A DNA stretch of 25,958 nucleotides from contig SFHK01000066.1 of NCBI GenBank assembly GCA_004556395.1, positions 1 to 25,958 on the forward strand, given 5' to 3'. Numbering within the stretch: position 1 is the stretch's first letter; every line of letters begins with the position of its first letter. A model generated the notes under the pieces. That model saw nothing but the letters and a program-made list of their open reading frames with translations. It did not search any database and had not been told where the DNA came from. The position numbers and the translations under genes are program-made. The DNA comes from Clostridiales bacterium. GTDB lineage: Bacteria; Bacillota; Clostridia; Christensenellales; Aristaeellaceae. Of the stretch, positions 1 through 7,524 are shown in pieces.

Positions 1-618
1 GAGCCAGTGTGTGCATTAAAGGAAGTAACCTATTCCTTCGAAAGAGGGCAAAGCTATGCGATCATCGGAGAGTCTGGAGCGGGAAAAAGCACACTGCTGA
101 ATCTCATCGCGGGTTTGATTACGCCGTCGGCTGGCCGCGTGCTTGTGATGAACCGGGAGTGGAGGCAATTAACCGATCGAGAAAGAAGTGAAATGCGCAG
201 CAATCACATTGGTCTGATTGTTCAGGACTTCGCTTTGCTGGAGTATTTGACGGTGCTTGAAAACTGCGTGCTTGCCGCTGTTCTTGCGGGAAAAGGAAGG
301 CAATACGGAAGGAAGCGAGCGGAGGAACTGTTGGCGTCACTGGAAATGTCTGACTATCTGGAAACAAAGGTATGCTATCTCTCGGGCGGCCAAAGGCAGC
401 GTGTTGCGATTGCGCGTGCACTGATGAATCAGCCCGAAATCATCTTGGCAGATGAGCCTACCGGTGCGCTTGACTCCGTTACCGGAATGCAGGCGGTTAA
501 AACGCTGCTTGGAATGACGCGAGATGCGAGATGCGTCATTATGGTAACCCATAACGCCGCTTATGCCGATCTGTGCGACCATCACATAAGAATCTGTGAT
601 GGTGTTATAGATACCTGA
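1..618 (+). CDS. ABC transporter ATP-binding protein, 5' end outside window
   Basis: The ATPase subunit of a MacB/LolD-like ABC transporter, which would power a membrane permease that is not in this window. The frame is open to base 1, so the first roughly 10-15 residues are missing; the GTG at 7 is probably internal. Seen in order: Walker A GESGAGKST, a Q-loop at VQDFALLEYLTVLEN, signature LSGGQRQR, Walker B IILADEPTGALD and an H-loop VTHN. The closely spaced GESGAGKST and QDFALLE pattern resembles the ATPases of lactococcin-972-type bacteriocin export loci, but that is a family resemblance and not proof. The stop codon lies inside the left arm of a 13-bp inverted repeat, and a small secreted protein gene follows 30 bp later, so the two may be one export cassette. 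Family assignment is firm; substrate is unknown. Confidence 0.93.
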   Translation, partial: EPVCALKEVTYSFERGQSYAIIGESGAGKSTLLNLIAGLITPSAGRVLVMNREWRQLTDRERSEMRSNHIGLIVQDFALLEYLTVLENCVLAAVLAGKGRQYGRKRAEELLASLEMSDYLETKVCYLSGGQRQRVAIARALMNQPEIILADEPTGALDSVTGMQAVKTLLGMTRDARCVIMVTHNAAYADLCDHHIRICDGVIDT

Positions 619-1064
619 CTCGGAAAAAATAGAAAGATGGTGTCCTGAATGAGGTGCAAATCCCGGCGTGTTCTTCTAATGGCAATCGTAGTTGGACTTC
701 TATGCTTTACCGTTGCGCAAGCGTGCGAGGTGGCTACGCGCAATACGACATGCAAGGCTCATTGGCATCAGACGATTCCTCTTATTGGGTCGCGCTGGCC
801 TTGCATAGAGGGTGCACATTCTGCTGAATCTGATACAAGTGGCCATACATACAATGTAAAGGTAGTTACCTACCAGAATGGGATAAAAGTTGGCGAAGCC
901 TCAGGAAGCAAGTCCACGAAAGTCACCACGGAGGTAGCAAACGCAGCTGGTACGGCGATGGCAGAATGTACAGGTGCCTGTAATAAGGGTGATGGAACGC
1001 TTATTAAACGGACTCCTAAGGATAGTGTTTGGTAATACCTAATTGAACGTATTCCGAGTCAGGT
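613..1064. repeat. Perfect 13-bp inverted repeat flanking the small secreted gene
   Basis: ACCTGACTCGGAA at 613-625 is exactly matched in reverse complement by TTCCGAGTCAGGT at 1052-1064. The arms enclose only the 649-1035 gene. The left arm contains the stop codon of the ABC gene and the right arm abuts the hairpin at 1065. No transposase is present. Confidence 0.6.
649..1035 (+). CDS. Small secreted Cys-containing protein
   Basis: A 128-aa protein that I do not recognise. A basic N-terminus (RCKSRR) and a hydrophobic stretch at residues 8-22 end in AQA before Cys26, a good signal-peptidase I site; it is not a canonical lipobox. The predicted mature part of about 103 residues has five cysteines (26, 35, 52, 107, 111), with a CTGAC pair near the C-terminus, a Trp-rich segment at 39-50 and a Ser/Thr/Gly-rich middle. 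The ribosome binding site is weak (AAAGATGG). It follows the ABC ATPase by 30 bp and is closed by a strong hairpin. A secreted peptide beside an exporter ATPase fits a bacteriocin-like or other exported factor, but no diagnostic motif supports this; it could equally be a host-interaction or stress protein. Confidence 0.7.
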   Translation: MRCKSRRVLLMAIVVGLLCFTVAQACEVATRNTTCKAHWHQTIPLIGSRWPCIEGAHSAESDTSGHTYNVKVVTYQNGIKVGEASGSKSTKVTTEVANAAGTAMAECTGACNKGDGTLIKRTPKDSVW

Positions 1065-1101
1065 GGGGTTGATGCAAGAAGCACCTCTTTGCATCAACCC
1101 C
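1065..1101 (+). terminator. Stem-loop after the small secreted gene
   Basis: GGGGTTGATGCAA (1065-1077) pairs perfectly with TTGCATCAACCCC (1089-1101) across an 11-nt loop. The following CTTTCTC is only moderately T-rich, so this is either a terminator or an RNA-stabilising 3' hairpin. Bases 1102-1227 hold no gene that I can see. Confidence 0.65.
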
Positions 1102-1227
1102 TTTCTCGGGTTGTCCTCTTTACGATAGGGGTGTCTTATCATCTGAACCGTTTGTATGACGTACGAACACTGATTTGAAATTATGAATAAATAAACATAT
1201 CAGATTAAAATCCTGATGGTGGATGAA

Positions 1228-1668
1228 CTATTTTTTCCAATGCTTCAGCTCGGGCACGACGGCTTCCATATGGGCGCGAACCTGTTCGGCGGGCCAGGCT
1301 TCTGTGGCCATATGGGTTACGCAGAAGTCGATCAGCTGTTCCTTGCTGGTATAGGTGAACTGGCCGCCGGTATAGCACCACTTACAGTAGTCCTCGTTGA
1401 AGGAACCGTCGGGGTCCTTGCTGGTGGTGGAATCGTCGAGCGGCATTCCGCAGCACTGGCAGATCAGCTGTCTGGGCGCGCCCAGCAGGGTGTTGATGGA
1501 AACGTCGAAGAGCCTTGAAAGCAGCTTCAGCGTTTCCACGTTCGGGGTCGTCTCGCCGTTTTCCCAGCGGGACACCGCCTGTCTGGTGACGAAAACCTTT
1601 TCCGCCAGCTCGTCCTGCGAAAGCCCCTTTTGCGTCCTCAGATGATACAGAATTTCCTTTGTGTCCAT
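1228..1668 (-). CDS. XRE-family regulator with C-terminal zinc ribbon
   Basis: A 146-aa DNA-binding regulator. Residues about 5-60 form a Cro/C1-type helix-turn-helix, with the classic stretches LSQDELAEKVFVTRQAVS and WENGETTPN. From about residue 68 there is a putative zinc-ribbon domain of the PF12674 type, with CQCCGMPL and DYCKWCYTGGQFTY supplying paired cysteines, followed by a helical tail. I chose the ATG at 1666-1668 because GGAGG sits eight bases upstream; the frame is open further but lacks a ribosome binding site. It lies downstream of ftsH in the same direction, separated by ftsH's terminator and its own promoter. Proteins of this architecture occur widely in Clostridia without a settled role; the metal site could act structurally or as a sensor. 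Confidence 0.9.
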   Translation of the reverse strand: MDTKEILYHLRTQKGLSQDELAEKVFVTRQAVSRWENGETTPNVETLKLLSRLFDVSINTLLGAPRQLICQCCGMPLDDSTTSKDPDGSFNEDYCKWCYTGGQFTYTSKEQLIDFCVTHMATEAWPAEQVRAHMEAVVPELKHWKK

Positions 1669-1692
1669 GTCAACCGCCTCCCTGATGGAGAC

Positions 1693-1721
1693 ACTATAGC
1701 ACAGAACGCGCCCGCGCACAA
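1693..1721 (-). promoter_or_regulatory. Promoter of the XRE/zinc-ribbon gene
   Basis: On the minus strand TTGTGC (1716-1721) and TATAGT (1693-1698) are separated by 17 bp. This lies 25 bp upstream of the chosen start codon. Confidence 0.5.
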
Positions 1722-1737
1722 GCAACTGCCTGTTGCT
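1721..1737. promoter_or_regulatory. Palindrome, possible autoregulatory operator
   Basis: AGCAAC-tgcct-GTTGCT is a perfect dyad that touches the -35 element of the XRE gene. This is the size and place expected of a helix-turn-helix dimer site. Binding by the adjacent regulator is an inference. Confidence 0.4.
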
Positions 1738-1747
1738 GTCGGATTCA

Positions 1748-1784
1748 ATGAAATTGCCGCCGGGCTCAGAAGAACCCGACGGCA
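1748..1784 (-). terminator. Intrinsic terminator of ftsH
   Basis: On the minus strand TGCCGTCGGGTTC (1784-1772) pairs with GAGCCCGGCGGCA (1767-1755), using two G-U pairs and a 4-nt loop, followed by ATTTCATT. Confidence 0.65.
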
Positions 1785-1798
1785 GTCGAAGGGAGGAA

Positions 1799-3643
1799 TC
1801 AGCGGGTTTCCGGCGCGTTCAGAATGCGCATGAATTCCTCGCCGGTGATCGTTTCCTTATCCAGCAGGTAGGCGGCCAGCTCGTGCAGCTTCGGCTCGTT
1901 TTCCTTCAGGATGGCGTCGGCCTTTTCGCGGCCCTTCTTCACGAGGGCGATGACCTGACGGTCGATGCGCTCGGCCGTGGCCTGCGCGCAGGCCAGAGAG
2001 GTATCCTGCCCGAGGTACATGTTGTTCGTGGTTTCCAGCGCCACCATGCCGAACTCCTCGCTCATGCCGTAGCGGGCAACCATGCCGCGGGCGAGCTTCG
2101 TCGCCTGCTCGATGTCGTTGGACGCGCCGGTGGTGATGCGGCCGAAGACCAGCTTTTCGGCGGCCTGTCCGCCGGTGAGCGTGGCGATTTTGTTTTCCAT
2201 TTCCTCCTGATTCATCAGGAAGTGCTCGCCCTCGTCCACCTGCATCGTGTAGCCCAGCGCGCCGGACGTGCGCGGGATGATGGTGATCTTGGTGACGGGC
2301 GCGGAATTGGTCTGCTTCGCGGCGACGAGTGCGTGGCCGATTTCGTGGTAGGACACGATGCGGCGCTCCTCGGGGTTCATGACGGCGTTCTTGCGCTGAT
2401 AGCCGGCGATGACGGTTTCGACGCTTTCCTCCAGATCCTCCTGCGAAACGGTGGAGCGCCCCATGCGCACGGCGCGCAGCGCGGCTTCGTTGATGATGTT
2501 GGCCAGCTCCGCGCCGGACGCGCCGGACGTGGCGCGCGCGATGGCGGAGAAGTCCACGTTCGAATCCAGATGCACGTCCTTCGCGTGCACCTTCAGGATG
2601 GCGATGCGGCCGTTCAGGTCGGGCAGCTGCACGGGAATGCGGCGGTCAAACCGGCCGGGGCGCAGAAGCGCCGGGTCGAGCGATTCGGGGCGGTTGGTGG
2701 CGGCGAGGATGACCACGCCCTTTTTGCCGTCGAATCCGTCCATTTCGGTGAGCAGCTGGTTGAGCGTCTGCTCGCGCTCGTCGTTTCCGCCGTAGCCGCC
2801 GGCGTCGCGCTTTTTGCCGATGGTGTCGATTTCGTCGATGAACACGATGCAGGGCGCTTTTTCATTGGCCTGCTGGAACAGGTCGCGCACCTTCGCCGCG
2901 CCCATGCCCACGAACATTTCCACGAATTCGGAACCGGAGATGGAGAAGAACGGCACCTTCGCTTCACCCGCGACGGCTCTTGCCAGCAGCGTTTTGCCCG
3001 TGCCCGGAGGGCCTACGAGCAGCGCGCCGGTGGGCAGCTTCGCGCCGATGTCGGCGTACTTCTTCGGCTCGTGCAGGAAGTCGACGATTTCCACCAGCGC
3101 TTCCTTGGCTTCGTCCTGACCGGCGACGTTTGCGAACGTCACGCCGGTTTCGTTTTCGGCGACGATCTTCGCGCCCGATTTTCCGATGCTCATGGCGTTC
3201 GCGCCGGGCATCATGCCGCTCTTCTGAAGGCGCTTCATGAGCAGCTGGCCGACGAGGCTGAACAGCGCGATCGGCAGAATCCAGGTGATGATGAAGTTGA
3301 GCAGCGGAGAATCCTGCGTGGGAATGACGGACTCAAATTTCACGCCCGCGTTTTCCAGCCGCTCCCGCAGACCCGTGTCCGGGAACGCGCCGGTCTTGTA
3401 GATGTTTTCGTTATTTTCATCGTTCACGGCGATAAAGACGATCTGCTCCGCGTCCTCCTCCAGAGAGACCTCCTTCACCTTGCCCTCGTCCACCATTTTC
3501 AGGAAGTCGCTGTAGCCAACCTCCTGCACCCGGCGGGACAGAAGCGAGGGGAAGAGCACCGCGTTCAGGATCATCAGCACGATCATGGCGATGACGTAGT
3601 AGTAAATGAGCGGTTTTTTGCTTGGCTTATCGGATTGAATCAT
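1799..3643 (-). CDS. ftsH: ATP-dependent zinc metalloprotease FtsH
   Basis: A membrane-anchored AAA+ protease that extracts and degrades misfolded or regulatory membrane and cytosolic proteins as a hexamer. The 614 residues are normal for the family. Two membrane segments (about 12-33 and 115-135) bracket an extracytoplasmic domain. The AAA domain shows Walker A GPPGTGKT (211-218), Walker B VFIDEID (about 267-273), the second region of homology ATNRPESLDPALLRPGRFDR and the pore motif FVGMG. The protease domain has the zinc motif HEIGH (433-437) and a candidate third ligand, Asp510, in GASNDIEQ. HEIGH replaces the commoner HEAGH but keeps HExxH. I start at ATG 3643 because AGGAGAGG lies eight bases upstream; a GTG three codons earlier is too close to it. 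The gene is monocistronic, with its own promoter and terminator. Confidence 0.97.
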   Translation of the reverse strand: MIQSDKPSKKPLIYYYVIAMIVLMILNAVLFPSLLSRRVQEVGYSDFLKMVDEGKVKEVSLEEDAEQIVFIAVNDENNENIYKTGAFPDTGLRERLENAGVKFESVIPTQDSPLLNFIITWILPIALFSLVGQLLMKRLQKSGMMPGANAMSIGKSGAKIVAENETGVTFANVAGQDEAKEALVEIVDFLHEPKKYADIGAKLPTGALLVGPPGTGKTLLARAVAGEAKVPFFSISGSEFVEMFVGMGAAKVRDLFQQANEKAPCIVFIDEIDTIGKKRDAGGYGGNDEREQTLNQLLTEMDGFDGKKGVVILAATNRPESLDPALLRPGRFDRRIPVQLPDLNGRIAILKVHAKDVHLDSNVDFSAIARATSGASGAELANIINEAALRAVRMGRSTVSQEDLEESVETVIAGYQRKNAVMNPEERRIVSYHEIGHALVAAKQTNSAPVTKITIIPRTSGALGYTMQVDEGEHFLMNQEEMENKIATLTGGQAAEKLVFGRITTGASNDIEQATKLARGMVARYGMSEEFGMVALETTNNMYLGQDTSLACAQATAERIDRQVIALVKKGREKADAILKENEPKLHELAAYLLDKETITGEEFMRILNAPETR

Positions 3644-3689
3644 ACCCGGCACCTCTCCTTTTTGTGTCGATGGGATTCGCGTATAAGAT

Positions 3690-3717
3690 AGTATAGCAGA
3701 TTCCCTTTAAAAAACAA
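3690..3717 (-). promoter_or_regulatory. Probable ftsH promoter
   Basis: On the minus strand TTGTTT (3712-3717) and TATACT (3690-3695) are 16 bp apart, about 45 bp before the ftsH start codon. The -10 is good and the -35 is moderate. Confidence 0.5.
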
Positions 3718-3769
3718 ATAGACGTTTTCCGGCAAATGCTCAAACCGTGTGACCTTTTCGTGTTAGAAA

Positions 3770-3814
3770 TTGGAAAAAGAGCGAACCAGCTTCCGCTTGA
3801 GGAAACCGGCTCGC
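3770..3814 (-). terminator. Intrinsic terminator of the DtxR-family gene
   Basis: A 14-bp stem, 3781-3794 with 3801-3814, with three G-U pairs in one orientation. On the minus strand it runs into CTCTTTTTCC, just past the stop at 3840. Confidence 0.7.
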
Positions 3815-3839
3815 CGCCCATAAAAATTCGCCGTCGGGC

Positions 3840-4214
3840 TTATTTGCCCATCCCTCTGAGCGCGTGCGCCTTGATGGCTTCGTAGGTCACCTCGCTCAGA
3901 TCGTGCTCCACCTTGCACGCGTCCTCGCGCGCGGTTTCCTCATCCACGCCAAGATAGACGAAAAAAGAGGTCAGCGTTCTATGCCGCTCATAAATCCTCG
4001 ACGCGATCGCCATGCCCGCGTCCGTCAGGGTGATCAGGCCTTCGTCGTCCATGGTGATGTATCCATTCTGGCGCAGGCGCTTTGTGGCATAGCTCACGCT
4101 GGGCTTGGTAACATTCAGCTCATTGGCAATGTCGATCGACCGGATATAGCCGTATCGCTCCTTCATCATGAGCATCGCTTCCAGGTAGTCCTCCGAGGAT
4201 TCGAGAATTCGCAT
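3840..4214 (-). CDS. DtxR/MntR-family metal-dependent repressor
   Basis: A 124-aa winged-helix regulator that probably senses Fe(II) or Mn(II). The N-terminus SSEDYLEAMLMMKERYGYIR and the recognition region NVTKPSVSYATKRLRQNGYI are typical of the DtxR/MntR family. The dimerisation part carries ERHRTLTSFF and KVEHDLSE, which have the His and Glu positions used for metal binding. It lacks the C-terminal SH3-like domain, like MntR. I chose the ATG at 4212-4214, where the family's N-terminal consensus begins and AAGGTG lies nine bases upstream. It diverges from the feo operon across a region rich in palindromes, so it is the obvious candidate regulator of feo. Fe versus Mn specificity cannot be decided from sequence. 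Confidence 0.93.
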   Translation of the reverse strand: MRILESSEDYLEAMLMMKERYGYIRSIDIANELNVTKPSVSYATKRLRQNGYITMDDEGLITLTDAGMAIASRIYERHRTLTSFFVYLGVDEETAREDACKVEHDLSEVTYEAIKAHALRGMGK

Positions 4215-4289
4215 CGTGCGGCACCTTCTTTCGCACAGTATATTAACAGATTTTCCATCAAAAATCAAGGGAACAGCGGTGAAAAAACG

Positions 4290-4318
4290 TTGACAAACAC
4301 GGGGCGGCGCGTTATACT
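4290..4318 (+). promoter_or_regulatory. Promoter P1 toward feo
   Basis: TTGACA (4290-4295), a 17-bp spacer and TATACT (4313-4318). It is about 200 bp upstream of the first feoA and just upstream of palindrome O1. Confidence 0.75.
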
Positions 4319-4328
4319 TCCGCCATGA

Positions 4329-4344
4329 GTTAAAGACATTTAAC
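4329..4344. promoter_or_regulatory. Palindrome O1 in feo control region
   Basis: GTTAAA-gaca-TTTAAC is a perfect 6-bp dyad sitting where P1 transcription would start. Confidence 0.45.
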
Positions 4345-4351
4345 CGAATGG

Positions 4352-4390
4352 AATTCTTCGCCGGGCGGAGGTTCGGATTCCCGAAGAATT
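4352..4390 (+). promoter_or_regulatory. Leader hairpin between P1 and P2
   Basis: AATTCTTCG (4352-4360) and CGAAGAATT (4382-4390) form a perfect 9-bp inverted repeat around a 21-nt GC-rich loop. It would fold in any P1 transcript. There is no T-tract, so it is not an obvious terminator. Confidence 0.4.
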
Positions 4391-4415
4391 AACCGGAAAA
4401 TCCGGAAAACAGGGG

Positions 4416-4444
4416 TTGACAGCGACGGTTAGAGATGCTAAACT
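4416..4444 (+). promoter_or_regulatory. Promoter P2 of feo operon
   Basis: TTGACA (4416-4421), a 17-bp spacer and TAAACT (4439-4444). Palindrome O2 covers the spacer and -10 element, a placement suited to repression. Confidence 0.75.
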
Positions 4445-4508
4445 GTTTGCCGGTTAGAGGGGATTAACCCTCTGACCTTTCAAAGCCCCGTGAGTTAGAC
4501 TGGTCTAA
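4428..4508. promoter_or_regulatory. Three TTAG-type palindromes, candidate metal-repressor operators
   Basis: O2 is TTAG-agatg-CTAA within 4428-4442, over the P2 -10. O3, at 4452-4477, is GGTTAGAGGG paired with CCCTCTGACC around six bases, with one mismatch. O4, at 4495-4508, is TTAGACTGGTCTAA, a perfect dyad just upstream of the feoA ribosome binding site. The TTAG...CTAA core resembles DtxR/IdeR-type boxes. Assigning them to the neighbouring DtxR-family protein is an inference. Confidence 0.55.
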
Positions 4509-4528
4509 TTGGAGGGAGTGCGAGAAGA

Positions 4529-4741
4529 ATGATGCCTTTGGGAATGGCAAGCGTCGGAGATGTGAACATCATCAAGAAAATCTCCGGGCGGGATGAGGTA
4601 CGTCAGCATCTGGCGGAGATGGGGTTCGTCGTCGGAGCGGAGGTAACCGTGGTAAGCGAGCTGGGCGGAAACCTGATTTTGAACGTCAAGGAAAGCCGCG
4701 TTGCACTAGATAAGACCATGGCCATGAGGATCATGGTGTGA
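4529..4741 (+). CDS. feoA: FeoA domain protein (first copy)
   Basis: A 70-aa SH3-like FeoA protein, a cytosolic accessory factor of the FeoB ferrous-iron importer. The core pattern HLAEMGFVVGAEVTVVSELG and the ending ESRVALDKTMAMRIMV match the family. GGAGGGAG lies about a dozen bases upstream, and O4 lies just before that. The next feoA begins 17 bp downstream. Two or three FeoA units before FeoB are common in Clostridia; how the two copies divide the work is unknown. Confidence 0.93.
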   Translation: MMPLGMASVGDVNIIKKISGRDEVRQHLAEMGFVVGAEVTVVSELGGNLILNVKESRVALDKTMAMRIMV

Positions 4742-4758
4742 TAGAGAGGAGAGGGAAT

Positions 4759-4980
4759 ATGAAAACCCTGAAGGATGTCAAGGTGGGCGAAACCGTAGTC
4801 ATCGAAAAGCTGCACGGCGAGGGCGCGCTCAAGCGCCGAGTCATGGACATGGGACTTACGAAGGGCACCGAGGTGTACGTTCGCAAGGTCGCGCCGCTGG
4901 GCGACCCCATGGAGCTGACGGTACGCGGCTACGAGCTGAGCGTGCGCCGCGCGGACGCCGAGCTAATCGAGGTTCGGTAA
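4759..4980 (+). CDS. feoA: FeoA domain protein (second copy)
   Basis: A 73-aa FeoA-like protein starting MKTLKDVKVGETVVIEKLHG, with the conserved RRVMDMGLTKGTEVYVRKVA and the ending YELSVRRADAELIEVR. I start at ATG 4759, five to seven bases after GAGGAGAGG. An in-frame GTG at 4738 overlaps the previous stop and lacks a spaced ribosome binding site. It diverges clearly from the first copy, so the pair is an old duplication. FeoB follows 52 bp later in the same operon. Confidence 0.94.
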   Translation: MKTLKDVKVGETVVIEKLHGEGALKRRVMDMGLTKGTEVYVRKVAPLGDPMELTVRGYELSVRRADAELIEVR

Positions 4981-5032
4981 TCCTTTTTATTCGCCATATT
5001 GTGTGTGATTGCAAAAGAGGAGGAAATCAGTC

Positions 5033-7522
5033 ATGGCCATCAAAATTGCGCTGGCAGGCAACCCGAACTGCGGCAAAACGACGCTGTTCAACGCGCTGAC
5101 CGGTTCCAACCAGTTCGTAGGCAACTGGCCGGGCGTCACGGTCGAGAAAAAGGAAGGCAAGCTCAAGAAGCATGACGACGTCGTCATCATGGACCTTCCC
5201 GGTATTTACAGCCTGTCTCCGTACTCGCTGGAAGAAGTTGTTTCCCGTAATTACCTGGTCACCGAGCGTCCGGACGCCATCCTGAACATCATCGACGGCA
5301 CGAACCTCGAACGCAACCTGTACCTCACCACGCAGCTGACCGAGCTGGGCATCCCGGTGGTCATCGCCGTGAACATGATGGACGTTGTGCGCAAGAACGG
5401 CGACAAGATCAACTGCGCGGAGCTTTCCCGCCAGCTGGGCTGCAAGGTCGTCGAGATTTCCGCTCTGAAGGGCGACGGCATTATGGAAGCGGCGGAAGCG
5501 GCCGTCGAAGCCACGAAGGGCAGCACCAGGACCGTTCCGATGCACGCCTTCTCCGGCCCCGTCGAGCACGCCATCGCGCACATCGAGGAAGCTGCCCTGC
5601 ACACCATGCCCGAGGAGCAGCAGCGCTGGTTCGCCATCAAGATCTTCGAGCGCGACAGCAAGGTGCTTGAGCAGCTGAACATTCCCTCCGACGTGATGAA
5701 GCACATCGAAGTGGACATCAAGGCCGCCGAGACCGAGCTGGAGGACGACGCGGAGTCCATCATCACCAACGAGCGCTACGTTTACATCGCGCAGGTGATC
5801 AAGGCCTGCTACAAGAAGAAGAACGCCGGAAAGCTCTCCGCGTCCGATAAGATCGACCGCGTGGTCACCAACCGCTGGCTGGGTCTGCCGATCTTCGCGC
5901 TGGTGATGTTCTTAGTGTACTACATCTCCATGGTCACCGTCGGAAGCGCCGCGACCGACTGGGCGAACGACGGCCTGTTCGGAGACGGCTGGCACTTGTT
6001 CGGCATCGGCTCCAAGCAGTATGAAGAGGTTTCCGAGAACTACACCAATGCCACCGAAGCAATCGGCGCGTTCGTGGAGCTGGACGAGGAAGCCGAGGAC
6101 GACGCGAAACTGGCGACTCTGAAGGAGTACGCCCCCACCGAGGAAGACGGCGAGAACCCCGTCAAGACCGTTGAGGTTGAGGACGAGGAAACGCTGGCCG
6201 TTTCCGACGTGAACGTTTACTACAGCGAAATCCCGAAAAACGCCGACAAAAAAACCACCATTCCGATGACCTACCTTGAGGCCGTCGAATATCTGGAAAA
6301 GAACGGCTTTGAAGAACCCGACCCCGCCGATTACGGCGTGTGGGTACGCGGTATCCCGGTGCTGGCGGAAAGCGGCCTTGACGCAATTCAGTGCGCTGAC
6401 TGGCTCAAGGGTCTGATCCTTGACGGCGTTATCGCGGGCGTTGGCGCGGTGCTCGGTTTTGTACCCCAGATGCTGGTTCTGTTCCTGCTGCTCGCCTTCC
6501 TGGAAGCCTGCGGCTACATGGCTCGTATCGCCTTCGTTCTGGAGCGTGTGTTCAGAAAGTTCGGTCTGTCCGGCAAGAGCTTCATCCCGATTCTGATCGG
6601 TACCGGCTGCGGCGTGCCCGGCATCATGGCGAGCCGTACCATCGAAAACGAACGCGACCGTCGCATGACGATCATGACCACCACGTTTATCCCCTGCGGC
6701 GCGAAGATTCCCTTCATCGCCATGATCGCCGGCGCGCTGTTTGGCAACTCCGCGTGGGTTTCCACGTCCGCGTACTTCATTGGCATGGCCGCCATCATCA
6801 TCAGCGGCATCATGCTGAAGAAGTCCAAGGCCTTCTCCGGCGACCCCGCTCCGTTCGTCATGGAACTGCCCGCCTATCACTGGCCGACCGTTGGCAACGT
6901 GCTGCGCAGCATGTGGGAGCGCGGCTGGAGCTTCATTAAGAAGGCCGGCACGATCATCCTGCTGTCCACCATCCTCGTGTGGTTCACCACGTACTTCGGC
7001 GTTGTGGACGGAACATTCCGCATGCTGAGCGAAGAAGAAATCGACTACTCGCTGCTGGCCTATGTTGGCAACGCCATCGCCTGGATCTTCAAGCCCCTGG
7101 GCTGGGGCACCTGGCAGGCGGCCGTCGCCTCCATCACCGGACTCGTGGCCAAGGAAAACATCGTCGGCACGATGGGTATCCTCTACGCCGCGGGCGAAGG
7201 CACCGTGTATGCGCACATCGCTTCGCACTTCACCGCGCTGGCTGGCTTCTCCTTCCTGACGTTCAACCTGCTGTGCGCGCCCTGCTTCGCGGCGATCGGC
7301 GCCATCAAGCGCGAGATGAACAACGCCAGGTGGACCTGGTTCGCCATCGGCTATCAGTGCGGCTTCGCCTACGTGATCTCCCTGCTCGTCTATCAGCTGG
7401 GTCTCATGTTTGAAGGCACATTCGGCATTGCGACCGTGATTGCGCTGGCGCTGCTGGTTGCGCTCGTGTACCTGGTCGTTCGCAAAAACCCCTACGAGAA
7501 TAAGCAGAAAGTGAGAGGCTAA
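5033..7522 (+). CDS. feoB: Ferrous iron transporter FeoB
   Basis: An 829-aa inner-membrane Fe(II) importer. The N-terminal G domain shows G1 GNPNCGKTT (9-17), G2 GVTVE, G3 DLPG (54-57) and G4 NMMD (114-117), followed by the helical GDI region to about residue 280. The membrane part carries the two conserved gate segments: GTGCGVPGIMASRTI with the neighbouring FIPCGAKIPFI, and LLCAPCFAAIGAIKREMNN. Between the first and second membrane segments (about 305-450) is a long, strongly acidic insertion of alternating Glu/Asp stretches, predicted to lie outside the cell; E. coli-type FeoB has a much shorter loop there. I start at ATG 5033, eight or nine bases after AGAGGAGG. It is the third gene of the feo operon. 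Confidence 0.98.
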   Translation: MAIKIALAGNPNCGKTTLFNALTGSNQFVGNWPGVTVEKKEGKLKKHDDVVIMDLPGIYSLSPYSLEEVVSRNYLVTERPDAILNIIDGTNLERNLYLTTQLTELGIPVVIAVNMMDVVRKNGDKINCAELSRQLGCKVVEISALKGDGIMEAAEAAVEATKGSTRTVPMHAFSGPVEHAIAHIEEAALHTMPEEQQRWFAIKIFERDSKVLEQLNIPSDVMKHIEVDIKAAETELEDDAESIITNERYVYIAQVIKACYKKKNAGKLSASDKIDRVVTNRWLGLPIFALVMFLVYYISMVTVGSAATDWANDGLFGDGWHLFGIGSKQYEEVSENYTNATEAIGAFVELDEEAEDDAKLATLKEYAPTEEDGENPVKTVEVEDEETLAVSDVNVYYSEIPKNADKKTTIPMTYLEAVEYLEKNGFEEPDPADYGVWVRGIPVLAESGLDAIQCADWLKGLILDGVIAGVGAVLGFVPQMLVLFLLLAFLEACGYMARIAFVLERVFRKFGLSGKSFIPILIGTGCGVPGIMASRTIENERDRRMTIMTTTFIPCGAKIPFIAMIAGALFGNSAWVSTSAYFIGMAAIIISGIMLKKSKAFSGDPAPFVMELPAYHWPTVGNVLRSMWERGWSFIKKAGTIILLSTILVWFTTYFGVVDGTFRMLSEEEIDYSLLAYVGNAIAWIFKPLGWGTWQAAVASITGLVAKENIVGTMGILYAAGEGTVYAHIASHFTALAGFSFLTFNLLCAPCFAAIGAIKREMNNARWTWFAIGYQCGFAYVISLLVYQLGLMFEGTFGIATVIALALLVALVYLVVRKNPYENKQKVRG

Positions 7523-7524
7523 GA

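Noticed and set aside
1733..3691. A 652-codon open frame on the plus strand
   Set aside because: It is the antisense shadow of ftsH, whose motifs and ribosome binding site are unambiguous. Its His/Arg/Val-rich composition is typical of a GC-rich shadow.
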